Source of the DNA: an uncultured Lacticaseibacillus sp.
Lineage (GTDB): Bacteria > Bacillota > Bacilli > Lactobacillales > Lactobacillaceae
Reading direction: 5' to 3'
Length of the DNA: 64,000 nucleotides
Assembly: GCA_934370925.1 (NCBI GenBank)
Contig: CAKRNG010000010.1
Coordinates: forward strand, 8,429 to 72,428
Shown here: positions 16,767 to 24,112 of the stretch, piece by piece
How the letters are laid out: every line of letters starts with the position of its first letter
Numbering within the stretch: the first letter of the stretch is position 1
Notes under the pieces: model-generated
Databases searched by the model: none
Seen by the model: the letters and a program-made list of their open reading frames with translations, nothing else
Told to the model about the DNA's origin: nothing
Translations under genes and position numbers: made by a program

Positions 16767-18341
16767 ATGCCCGCTTCTGATCAGAAACAAGTTAAGCCGC
16801 GCCGATTTATTTCGCTGCGGTGGGCGTGGGCAGCCACGGTGGGACTTTGCATCTTCCTTACCTTCCTCGTGTTTTCGCTGGTACTTTATGGCGTAATGCG
16901 ACAAACGCTGTCAGAACGCGAGCGCTCAACGGTCGTGGATGCCGTGAATGCGGTCAGGTCCCGGCTTACCCCAGTCGCGGACGATTTAACATCTTCGAGC
17001 GTTCGTCCACGCCTAGATGCGTCACTCGATAGTAGTAGTTCACAAGCAAAAGGCGCGGCGGACAGCCAGTCAATTTTTGCGGACTCGATGATTGAGAAAA
17101 TTTCACGAGAAGATATCACGGTGACCATCTTCAATCGTGCCGGCAAAGCGGTCTTCAATTCGCGCGGTAATCACCAGCCATTGTACAAAACAACGGCACT
17201 GGAGATTAAGAGCGAACGGAGCGGCCAGTTTGACGGTATGGTGGGGCGCCAAGCCATCATCTCTGAGAAAACCGGCAAGCGAATCGGGTACGTCCAAGTG
17301 GCAGACGCCATGACGGACTTCCACGACACAATGACGCGGATTACACGCACAATTTATGCGGTCAGTGCCATTACCTTCATCATTTCCTTTGCGATTGGTT
17401 TCTGGCTCGCCACGCGTTTCTTGCGTCCAATTCGCCGGATTACGACCACGATTGACAAGGTGAACAGCGAGCCGCAAAGTGACGTGCGCATTGAACAAAT
17501 CGATTCGAACGATGAATTGAGCCACCTCATTAACGAGTTCAACGCCATGCTTGACCGAATTCAGCGCTTCATTGACCAGCAGACCGATTTCGTGGGGGAT
17601 GTTTCCCACGAATTGCGGACACCGGTTGCGGTGCTGGAAGGTCACTTGAAGTTATTAAGCCGGTGGGGAAAAGATGATCCAGAAGTCTTGGATGAATCCC
17701 TTGCCGCCTCACTTCAAGAAACGTCCCGGATGAAGAGCCTGATTCAGGAAATGTTGGATTTGACGCGTGCAGACCAGGTCGACACGATGTACGCGGATGC
17801 GGTGGTGGAAGTGCAGCAATTGTCGCACCAAGTTGTGAGCGACATGAGCATGATTCATCCCGATTTCAACATCACGCTTGAAGATGAACTTAACGGTCCA
17901 TCTTGGGTGCAGATGTACCGGAACCACCTCGAACAGGTGCTCATTATCCTGATCGACAACGCGGTGAAGTACTCGAAGGCGCGGAAGGAAATTCACGTTT
18001 CAATTGCGACGAGCGATGTGGAAGTGAATGTGGCCATCCAGGACTTCGGGGAGGGGATTAGTCCCGAGAACATGAGTCGTGTCTTTGGCCGGTTCTACCG
18101 GGTGGACAAGGCCCGCAGCCGTGAAAAGGGTGGGAATGGGCTTGGCCTTGCAATTGCCAAGCAGCTCATCGACGGGTACCATGGTTCCCTGACGGTCGAT
18201 TCATCGTTGGGCTACGGTTCGATTTTCCGTATCAACTTGCCACGTCTCACGCACGATCAGGCGCAGGCACTCATCAATGGTCATACGGATGATGATGACG
18301 AAACGGTTATTGAGAACGATATTAAAGGGTCTAACCTGTAA
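16767..18341 (+). CDS. HAMP-domain sensor histidine kinase (ArlS-like)
   Basis: 524 residues. Two transmembrane helices (about 20-45 and 195-215) flank an extracellular sensor domain of roughly 150 residues; a HAMP linker (about 212-265) follows. The H box FVGDVSHELRTPVAVLEGHL puts the phospho-acceptor His at residue 281. N box LIILIDNAVKYSK, G1 DFGEGISP, F box GRFYRVDKAR and G2 GNGLGLAIAKQL are all present. It autophosphorylates and passes phosphate to the regulator directly upstream. The input signal is unknown. Confidence 0.93.
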   Translation: MPASDQKQVKPRRFISLRWAWAATVGLCIFLTFLVFSLVLYGVMRQTLSERERSTVVDAVNAVRSRLTPVADDLTSSSVRPRLDASLDSSSSQAKGAADSQSIFADSMIEKISREDITVTIFNRAGKAVFNSRGNHQPLYKTTALEIKSERSGQFDGMVGRQAIISEKTGKRIGYVQVADAMTDFHDTMTRITRTIYAVSAITFIISFAIGFWLATRFLRPIRRITTTIDKVNSEPQSDVRIEQIDSNDELSHLINEFNAMLDRIQRFIDQQTDFVGDVSHELRTPVAVLEGHLKLLSRWGKDDPEVLDESLAASLQETSRMKSLIQEMLDLTRADQVDTMYADAVVEVQQLSHQVVSDMSMIHPDFNITLEDELNGPSWVQMYRNHLEQVLIILIDNAVKYSKARKEIHVSIATSDVEVNVAIQDFGEGISPENMSRVFGRFYRVDKARSREKGGNGLGLAIAKQLIDGYHGSLTVDSSLGYGSIFRINLPRLTHDQAQALINGHTDDDDETVIENDIKGSNL

Positions 18342-18346
18342 AATCA

Positions 18347-18396
18347 AAAAAGTACCGGTAAGCAATCTGAGTCGATTGCTTACCGGTACTTTTTTG
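18347..18396 (+). terminator. Bidirectional terminator between the kinase and HD genes
   Basis: A 21-bp perfect stem (arm AAAAAGTACCGGTAAGCAATC, loop TGAGTC) followed by TTTTTTG; the A-run makes it work for the convergent HD gene too. Confidence 0.92.
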
Positions 18397-18427
18397 TTAT
18401 CACGTGGTTTAGTGAAGTGATGGTTGA

Positions 18428-18925
18428 TTAGTTTGAAATCTTAGCGAGCTTGCGTGCGAGTAAGCGGCGGTGCCAAGGTTCAGCAACTTCAGCAACTGCT
18501 GCGTAATCATCGACTAAGGAAACAACGTAGCTTTCCATGTAACGGGGGAAAGCTAACGTGGCGCCCCACATGTGCTTAATGATGATATCGCGTTCCATTT
18601 TGCTTAATTCGGTCAAGTGTTCCGCGTTGTGTAGGGCAATACGTGGGTGAACGTAGGCGTGGGTCCCAAGGTCGAACTTGGTGACGCGCCAATCGTAGTA
18701 GAACAAGTCATGAAGCAATCCGGCACGGGCGATGGCACGGACATTGAGGTGCATTTTCTTCCCAATCAGGTAGCTGGTGTAAGACACGCGAATCGAGTGT
18801 TCCAGACGGTTACTGTAATGGTGCTGCGTGAAGTCGGCAAGGTGCTGAACTTCTGGTGTTTCAAGCAAGTCATCGATAAGGGCGCGGTATTCCGTGTCTG
18901 TTTCCCACTGCTGATATTTGTCCAT
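18428..18925 (-). CDS. HD-domain phosphohydrolase
   Basis: 165 residues. The metal-binding pattern is complete: H in NRLEHSIRVSY, the pair HD in GLLHDLFYYDW, H in NAEHLTELSKMERDII and late D in LVDDYAAV. Single HD-domain proteins of this type (YfbR/YedJ-like) hydrolyse nucleotides or related phosphoesters; the substrate is unknown. RBS GGAGG. Its promoter appears to be embedded in the terminator of the upstream methyltransferase gene. Confidence 0.85.
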   Translation of the reverse strand: MDKYQQWETDTEYRALIDDLLETPEVQHLADFTQHHYSNRLEHSIRVSYTSYLIGKKMHLNVRAIARAGLLHDLFYYDWRVTKFDLGTHAYVHPRIALHNAEHLTELSKMERDIIIKHMWGATLAFPRYMESYVVSLVDDYAAVAEVAEPWHRRLLARKLAKISN

Positions 18926-18968
18926 GCATATCCTCCATATTTTCGTGGGTGCCTTGCAAATGGTGAAT

Positions 18969-19029
18969 AAAAAAAGACACCCTGACGTTCGTTTGCCGCT
19001 ATTATAGCAGGAAAACAGGTCGGGGTGTC
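18969..19029 (-). terminator. Terminator of the TrmH-family gene, with an embedded -10 box
   Basis: On the minus strand GACACCCCGAC (19029-19019) pairs with GTCAGGGTGTC (18986-18976), 11 bp, followed by TTTTTTT. The loop holds TATAAT (19006-19001), suitable as the -10 of the HD gene; the best -35 is GTGACA with a 19-base spacer. Confidence 0.75.
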
Positions 19030-19090
19030 ACTTTTGATTTAAAGTAAGAAATTCGTAATAATTCGGGTGGATTTCTTTAAGATTATTCGG

Positions 19091-19852
19091 TTACTTCGCA
19101 AGCAGGTGGAAGAGAACGACCCCAGCAGCAACCCCAACGTTCAGAGATTCCGCACGCCCACGCATTGGAATGTAGACGTTCACGTCGGTCTTGTCGAGCA
19201 GTTCCTTGCGCATCCCGTTACCTTCGTTCCCCATGATGAGGGCGAACTGGTCGGTCTTCGCAATGTTTGCGTAAGACTTGGCCCGGTCGTTCAGTTCGGT
19301 CCCGTAAACCGGCACGCCGGCACGCTGCAACTGACTGGTGAGCTTGGTCAAGTCAGCACTCACAATGTTGATGTGGAACTGGCTACCCTGCATCGCGCGC
19401 AACACTTTAGGGGAGAAGGCATCCGCCGTCTGCTTCCCGAGTACTACGGTGGACACACCAGCAGCATCCGCGGTCCGGACAAGTGTCCCAACGTTACCAG
19501 GATCCTGAATGCCATCAAGCAGGAGGAAGCTGCCAGCAAGTGGCTGAGGCAGTGCGTTATGTGGCAGTGGCAATACCGCGAACATTCCTTGAGGCGTTGG
19601 CGTGGCACTGAGGTGTTCCGCAACGTCTTCGGAGATGAGCACAAGCTTGTTGTAGAAAGGACGCAGGTCGCGATCATTTTCAAACTTGCTTGTGATGTAG
19701 ATGACATCCGGCTGCACGCCCGAATTCAAGGCTTCGTGAACCAAGTGGGGGCCTTCGAGCAGGTAACGGTCGTAATCCTTTTGGTACTTCTTGACCGTCA
19801 GCTTCTTGGCTAACTTGATGTGGTCATTTTTAGGTGACATGATTTTTTCCAT
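19091..19852 (-). CDS. TrmH/SpoU-family RNA 2'-O-methyltransferase
   Basis: 253 residues. The N-terminal substrate-binding domain includes RYLLEGPHLVHEAL. The knotted SPOUT domain shows LLLDGIQDPGNVGTLVRTADA (motif 1), FALIMGNEGNGM (motif 2) and YIPMRGRAESLNVGVAAGVVLF (motif 3), the full SAM-binding trefoil knot. It methylates a ribose in rRNA or tRNA; members placed next to acyP and yidC in Firmicutes are usually annotated as 23S rRNA methyltransferases (RlmB-like). The exact site is not determinable. Confidence 0.9.
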   Translation of the reverse strand: MEKIMSPKNDHIKLAKKLTVKKYQKDYDRYLLEGPHLVHEALNSGVQPDVIYITSKFENDRDLRPFYNKLVLISEDVAEHLSATPTPQGMFAVLPLPHNALPQPLAGSFLLLDGIQDPGNVGTLVRTADAAGVSTVVLGKQTADAFSPKVLRAMQGSQFHINIVSADLTKLTSQLQRAGVPVYGTELNDRAKSYANIAKTDQFALIMGNEGNGMRKELLDKTDVNVYIPMRGRAESLNVGVAAGVVLFHLLAK

Positions 19853-19962
19853 GATTCGTGTGGGGGGAATCCCCCGCCTCCTTAATTAAACTGGCAGATA
19901 AGATGCACTGCCATTCGTCCATTCTATAAACATCCAACATCCAGTATAGCATAAAGCGTGGC

Positions 19963-20165
19963 AGCGGTTGTGGGGAAAAGTTTGGCTTCGGTTTTGGATG
20001 AAAAGATATTGACGCAACCGTCGCTGTCGCTCCTTGCATTGCAGCCATTTGTTGATTGGTAACATTGAACCTCGGAGAATAAGGCGCCAGTGAATCAAAC
20101 CTCAGGGAGCAAACCTCTCCTCGATAAGACATTCGCGCGAAGCCGCAAATGTCCTGCTTGAAAAG
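19963..20165 (-). repeat. D-C composite repeat, truncated C fused to D
   Basis: The C end GGTTGTGGGGAAAAGTTTGG (19970-19989) is fused directly to the D part (19995-20165). In D, GACGCAACCGTCGCTGTCGCTCC and CTCGATAAGACATTCGCGC match copies at 31957-32110 and, inverted, 51145-51310. The linker present in other copies is missing. It is part of the 800-bp gap before acyP. Confidence 0.75.
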
Positions 20166-20255
20166 GTTTTTCCCCTAAAAAAGAGGGGGATATTCCATCC
20201 AACAATCCCATCTATGTAGGTGCTTACTGATGGTCGGAGTGGAGGGCGTTGAGGG

Positions 20256-20320
20256 CCAAGTAGTGGAAGTCTGACCGGGTTCTGGTCAGACTGGCGAAAA
20301 GGAAGACTTGCGGGAGCGGA
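20256..20320. repeat. Inverted repeat in the acyP upstream gap
   Basis: AGTCTGACC, loop GGGTTCT, GGTCAGACT (about 20268-20292) is a perfect 9-bp stem. The surrounding sequence is GC-rich and has no convincing open frame with a ribosome binding site. Confidence 0.5.
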
Positions 20321-20372
20321 GCGAGCCAAGGCTTACTTTTCAGGCGGAATACGCGGAGCGGATGGAGCCGGC

Positions 20373-20575
20373 CACACCACGTTCCGGCCCTCAAAAGCCC
20401 GCAACGGAGACCAGCAGTAAGCACCGGCCCGGCCACACCACGTTCCGGCCCCCCATAAGCCCGCAACGGAGAACGTCAGTAAGCACCGACCTGACCACAC
20501 CACGTTCCGGCCCTCATAAGCCCGTAACGGAGACCACCTGTGCGCACCGGCCTGTACCACACCACATAGCAAGAC
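20373..20575. repeat. Tandem repeat, three units of 61-62 bp
   Basis: Units begin at 20373, 20434 and 20496, each with CACACCACGTTCCGGCCC, then AGCCCG.AACGGAGA, then a more variable third ending in AAGCACCG or CGCACCG. A fourth start at 20558 is truncated. Units are contiguous with no spacers. It is only found here in the window, 80 bp before acyP. It resembles a minisatellite; reading frames through it have no binding site. Confidence 0.85.
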
Positions 20576-20652
20576 TTGTCGAAGGGCGGGGGGATGGGAT
20601 AACATATAGTAAAACGGTTACGCGCATAAATGAAAAATAGGGGGATTTCAAC

Positions 20653-20937
20653 ATGCAAAATGAACAAGCATTAACCATCCGGGTCGCCGGTCGCGTTCAG
20701 GGAGTTGGTTTTCGCGTTTCGACCAAGATGCTTGCAGATCGGCTCGATGTTCGTGGCGATGTGGCAAATCTGGCGGATGGGTCCGTTTTGATTCACGCCG
20801 TTGCCACGCCTGATGTGATGGCGACCTTTACACAGGAAGTTAAGAAGAGCCCAAGTCAGTTTGGCCGCGTGGCGACCTATGAGGCGAATACGCTCGACCC
20901 CGTGCCCGAATATGACGGTTTTCAAGTTGTTGGTTGA
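20653..20937 (+). CDS. acyP: Acylphosphatase
   Basis: 94 residues, the full family length. The phosphate-binding loop GRVQGVGFRV contains the catalytic arginine, and the catalytic asparagine is in GDVANLADGSV. It hydrolyses the carboxyl-phosphate bond of acyl phosphates such as acetyl phosphate or 1,3-bisphosphoglycerate. RBS GGGGG lies upstream. Placement between a SpoU methyltransferase and yidC is a common Firmicutes arrangement. Confidence 0.93.
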   Translation: MQNEQALTIRVAGRVQGVGFRVSTKMLADRLDVRGDVANLADGSVLIHAVATPDVMATFTQEVKKSPSQFGRVATYEANTLDPVPEYDGFQVVG

Positions 20938-21033
20938 AAGGGCGCGTCAGCTATCGTATAGTTGAAGCTGATTAACTCCGCAGAATCAAAGTCTTGATTC
21001 ATCAAGTTGGAGAACGAAGGAACGAATTGACGA

Positions 21034-22092
21034 ATGATGAAAAGTAAACGATGGGCCACATTAGGTAGCCTTGGACTCATGACCATGCTATTGACGGCGT
21101 GCTCATCCTCAAAGGCACTCTACAAGAATCCACCAACTGGATTCCTGTACGGTTCCTTCTATAAATACATTGGGGTGCCAATTCAGCACTTGCTGGACTG
21201 GCTCGCCAATATTTTTGGCAGTGTGAACGGCAGCGGTTATGGGATTGCCATTTTGGTGATTACACTGGTTGTCCGGTTGGTTCTGATGCCAAGTATGCTG
21301 AAGCAGCAACGAAACATGACCGAATCCCAGGAGAAGGCCAAGGTTTTGAAGCCACAGCTGACACTCTTGCAGCGAGCAGGGAAGGTTGCGACTGACCAGG
21401 CTGAATCAATGCGGATTAACGGCCTCATGCAGGACGTCTACAAGAAGAACGGAAGTAAAATGATTCCGTCCATGGGGTGCTTGGTGCTGCTCATTCAGTT
21501 GCCAATTTTCTCAGGTTTGTACCAGGCCGTGGCGTACTCTGAGGACATTTATAAGAGTGTCTTCTTCGGGATTAAGCTGGGGACACCGAGCTTGCTGGTG
21601 ACCCTCTTGGCAACGGCGCTTTACTTGGTTCAGGGGGGAATGACCCTTATCACCGCGGCGCCGGAACAGCGCAAGACGATGATGAGCATGACGCTCTTCT
21701 CACCACTGTTCACGTTCATGATTAGTATCAACGCACCAGCTGGGCTGGCCCTTTACTTCTTCGGTACCGGGCTCATCATGGTTGTGCAGCAGGCGATTTT
21801 GACGTTCGGGATTATTCCTTCGATTCGCAAGCGCCTCGACGCACAGTTTGCTGAAACGCCTGTTGTTGAAGTCGTGACGCCGGACATGTTCGATGAAGAT
21901 GGCCGAATTAACGATAACGCACCAATGCCAGAATCTTTCGCTCAGATAGCTGGCATGGGGATGGGCGCGCAACAGCAGCAACAGTCGCCGACAACTGGTA
22001 CCACGAAAACGACGGTTGGTCGGGTTAAGTTGCCAGAAACAACGGAAGATGATCTCCGCGCCCGTAATGCAGGGAAGCAAAAGCGCGACTAA
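21034..22092 (+). CDS. yidC: Membrane protein insertase YidC/OxaA (lipoprotein form)
   Basis: 352 residues. A lipoprotein signal peptide with LLTAC gives a lipidated cysteine near residue 26. The Oxa1 core has about five membrane helices with LLIQLPIFSGLYQAV and NAPAGLALYFFGTGLI, and the conserved arginine in the hydrophilic groove fits VVRLVLMPSML. The C-terminal tail is long and polar with a poly-Gln stretch, as in YidC2-type proteins that bind ribosomes. It inserts membrane proteins with or without SecYEG. Terminator follows at 22135. Confidence 0.94.
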   Translation: MMKSKRWATLGSLGLMTMLLTACSSSKALYKNPPTGFLYGSFYKYIGVPIQHLLDWLANIFGSVNGSGYGIAILVITLVVRLVLMPSMLKQQRNMTESQEKAKVLKPQLTLLQRAGKVATDQAESMRINGLMQDVYKKNGSKMIPSMGCLVLLIQLPIFSGLYQAVAYSEDIYKSVFFGIKLGTPSLLVTLLATALYLVQGGMTLITAAPEQRKTMMSMTLFSPLFTFMISINAPAGLALYFFGTGLIMVVQQAILTFGIIPSIRKRLDAQFAETPVVEVVTPDMFDEDGRINDNAPMPESFAQIAGMGMGAQQQQQSPTTGTTKTTVGRVKLPETTEDDLRARNAGKQKRD

Positions 22093-22134
22093 CAGCAACA
22101 TTTTTGGTGATTAGCGATTTAAAAAAATTTAATT

Positions 22135-22170
22135 AAAACGGATTGACCGAAATGTGTCAATTCGTTTTTA
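22135..22170 (+). terminator. yidC terminator
   Basis: AAAACGGATTGAC, loop CGAAATGT, GTCAATTCGTTTT (13 bp with one G-T) followed by more T. Confidence 0.8.
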
Positions 22171-22189
22171 ATTTAAGCCGAAAAAAATT

Positions 22190-22217
22190 TTGCATATTTT
22201 TGGAATAGCGTTATACT
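22190..22217 (+). promoter_or_regulatory. Promoter of the HxlR-type gene
   Basis: TTGCAT (22190-22195) and TATACT (22212-22217) with a 16-base spacer, 48 bases before the start codon. Confidence 0.6.
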
Positions 22218-22264
22218 GGAATAAGGTTACTATCAAAACGTAAGCGAATTGTGAGGGAGTTAGC

Positions 22265-22621
22265 ATGCAAGCCGTAGAAAAACCGTGTACGAAAGAAATC
22301 AACCGGGTGATTTGCCCCCATTTCCAGAAGACATTTACCATCCTTGGTAAGAAGTGGAATGGGCTGATTCTGGATGTTTTGTTGGATGGTCCCCACCGCT
22401 TCAAGGATATTGCGAGTGCCGTGACGAAGTGTTCCGACCGCGTGTTGGTTGAACGCCTCAAGGAACTTGAAGGTGAAGGACTTGTGGCACGCTTGACGCA
22501 CACAGATTCTGCGCTCATTGAATACCGACTGACGCCAAAGGGTGAGGGCTTGTCCGATGTTCTCGCGAGTGCACACGCTTGGGGCGATGTTTGGCTTTCC
22601 GATGCGGAATGTGTTGACTAG
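22265..22621 (+). CDS. HxlR-family winged-helix transcriptional regulator
   Basis: 118 residues. The family's single N-terminal cysteine is in VICPHFQKTFTILGKKWNGLIL, followed by the winged helix with GPHRFKDIASAV...RVLVERLKELE and the wing DSALIEYRLTPKG. HxlR proteins are dimeric repressors or activators often sensing aldehydes, quinones or redox state through that cysteine. No obvious target is divergent from it; its neighbours are yidC and pheST, so the regulon is elsewhere. Confidence 0.9.
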   Translation: MQAVEKPCTKEINRVICPHFQKTFTILGKKWNGLILDVLLDGPHRFKDIASAVTKCSDRVLVERLKELEGEGLVARLTHTDSALIEYRLTPKGEGLSDVLASAHAWGDVWLSDAECVD

Positions 22622-22659
22622 TTGTCCAAACGCGACTATGCTATTTAAGTAATGATTTA

Positions 22660-22898
22660 AAGGCGTTGAAGAAAACGCAGGTTCATATCACTGTTAGGAA
22701 ATGGGATTCACCGACTGTAAAATCCCTGAGTGAGACAAACCCGTATTCACTTTCTGAGCTGGTTCCGTTAGCATCTGCGGCGGGACCCGGTTGCGGCCGT
22801 TATTCGCCTAATGAAGTGTGCTTTTTTGCAAACTAGGGTGGTACCGCGGCCAAGTTCGTCCCTAATCGTCATGTAGATGACGGTTAGGGACTTTTTTT
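22660..22898 (+). promoter_or_regulatory. T-box leader of pheST (tRNA-Phe)
   Basis: The antiterminator signature AGGGTGGTACCGCGG (22835-22849) is unmistakable. The terminator is GTCCCTAATCGTCAT / ATGACGGTTAGGGAC with TTTTTTT (22858-22898). In Stem I, ACG...CGT and GGTT...AACC pairings leave ATTCA in the 3' strand, giving TTC (22746-22748) as the likely Phe specifier. The bulge TGGT would pair with A73 of tRNA-Phe. Uncharged tRNA-Phe should turn pheST on. Confidence 0.92.
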
Positions 22899-22955
22899 AT
22901 TGCACAGAGCGTAACGCCCCGGTTAGAAGGCGAGGATTAACGTGAAAATGGCAGA

Positions 22956-23044
22956 GGGGATGTACTTTCCCCGGCGCCAATTTCGGGTTAACCGAAATCT
23001 GCTGGCGCGTGACGCTATTGCATCACGTGCCCCCAAATGAGGGG
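22956..23044 (+). other. Structured leader between T-box terminator and pheS
   Basis: After the T-box terminator there are another 160 untranslated bases. They hold GGGG-ATGTACTTT-CCCC (22956-22972) and a long hairpin GCGCCA-ATTTCGG-GTTAA-CCGAAAT-CTGC-TGGCGC (22974-23008). CCCC-AAATGA-GGGG (23031-23044) ends 3 bases before the Shine-Dalgarno. No known riboswitch was recognised. Confidence 0.55.
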
Positions 23045-23059
23045 CAGAAAGGATAAACA

Positions 23060-24106
23060 ATGAAGCTGCAAGACCGCCTGCTCGCGCTGAAGCAGGAAAA
23101 TCAAAAGCGCATTGAAGAAGCAAACGAACTGGGGGAACTCGATAAGATTCGGGTGAACCTCCTTGGTAAGAAGGGACCCATCACGGAAGTTCTTCGTGGC
23201 ATGCGGGACCTTGATGCCACCGAACGGCCCAAGGTGGGAGCGTTTGCCAATGCGGTGCGTGATGAACTGAAGGCTGCCATCGATGCGCAGAAGAAACAGC
23301 TTGAACACGAAGCCATCGCCAAGAAGCTTGCGAAGGAAACAATTGATGTAACGCTTCCTGGTAGCCCTGTTCGGACGGGAACGCCACACATTTTGCAACA
23401 GATCATTGATAATCTGGAAGACTTCTTCATGGGGATGGGTTATCAGGTTGTTGATGGGTTTGAAGTTGAAGAGGATCACTACAACTTCGAAATGTTGAAC
23501 ATCCCCGCTGATCACCCAGCGCGCGACATGCAGGATACGTTCTACCTGGATCAGGAACTGCTGCTACGGACGCAGACTTCTGCAAGTCAAGCACGGACGC
23601 TTGAACGTCACGATTTTGCTAAGGGTCCCCTCAAGATGGTTAGTCCTGGTCGTGTTTACCGTCGCGATACCGATGACGCAACGCACAGTCACCAGTTCCA
23701 CCAGATGGAAGGGCTTGTGATTGACAAGCACATCACGATGGCTGACTTGAAGGGAACATTGCTGGCAATGGCGCAGCACGTCCTTGGTGCTGACCGGAAA
23801 ATTCGGTTGCGGCCATCCTACTTCCCATTCACGGAACCGAGTGTTGAAGTGGATATTTCCTGCTTCAAGTGTGGCGGGACGGGTTGTGCCGTCTGCAAGC
23901 ACAGTGGTTGGATTGAAGTCCTTGGGGCCGGCATGGTGCACCCCAACGTACTCACGGCAGCCGGTGTGGATCCAGAAGTCTACGGTGGATTTGCCTTTGG
24001 GGTCGGACCAGATCGTCTGGCAATGCTGAAGTATGGGGTCGATGACATTCGTAGCTTCTACACGGATGACGTACGGTTCCTTGAACAATTCCAAACGGAG
24101 GGTTAA
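23060..24106 (+). CDS. pheS: Phenylalanine-tRNA ligase alpha subunit
   Basis: 348 residues, normal size. An N-terminal coiled coil (residues 1-90) binds tRNA. The class II catalytic core shows motif 1 [16 protein letters not shown], motif 2 [26 protein letters not shown] and motif 3 [17 protein letters not shown]. The zinc-like [12 protein letters not shown] segment is also typical. Works as alpha2-beta2 with PheT, encoded 6 bp downstream. Confidence 0.97.
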   Translation: MKLQDRLLALKQENQKRIEEANELGELDKIRVNLLGKKGPITEVLRGMRDLDATERPKVGAFANAVRDELKAAIDAQKKQLEHEAIAKKLAKETIDVTLPGSPVRTGTPHILQQIIDNLEDFFMGMGYQVVDGFEVEEDHYNFEMLNIPADHPARDMQDTFYLDQELLLRTQTSASQARTLERHDFAKGPLKMVSPGRVYRRDTDDATHSHQFHQMEGLVIDKHITMADLKGTLLAMAQHVLGADRKIRLRPSYFPFTEPSVEVDISCFKCGGTGCAVCKHSGWIEVLGAGMVHPNVLTAAGVDPEVYGGFAFGVGPDRLAMLKYGVDDIRSFYTDDVRFLEQFQTEG

Positions 24107-24112
24107 CACAAA

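Noticed and set aside
20373..20575. CRISPR array
   Set aside because: Units are contiguous with no unique spacers and there are no cas genes in the window.
20308..20640. 110-codon frame through the 61-62 bp repeats
   Set aside because: No ribosome binding site, the unit length is not a steady multiple of three (61/62), and the opposite strand is equally open, as expected from GC-rich repeats.
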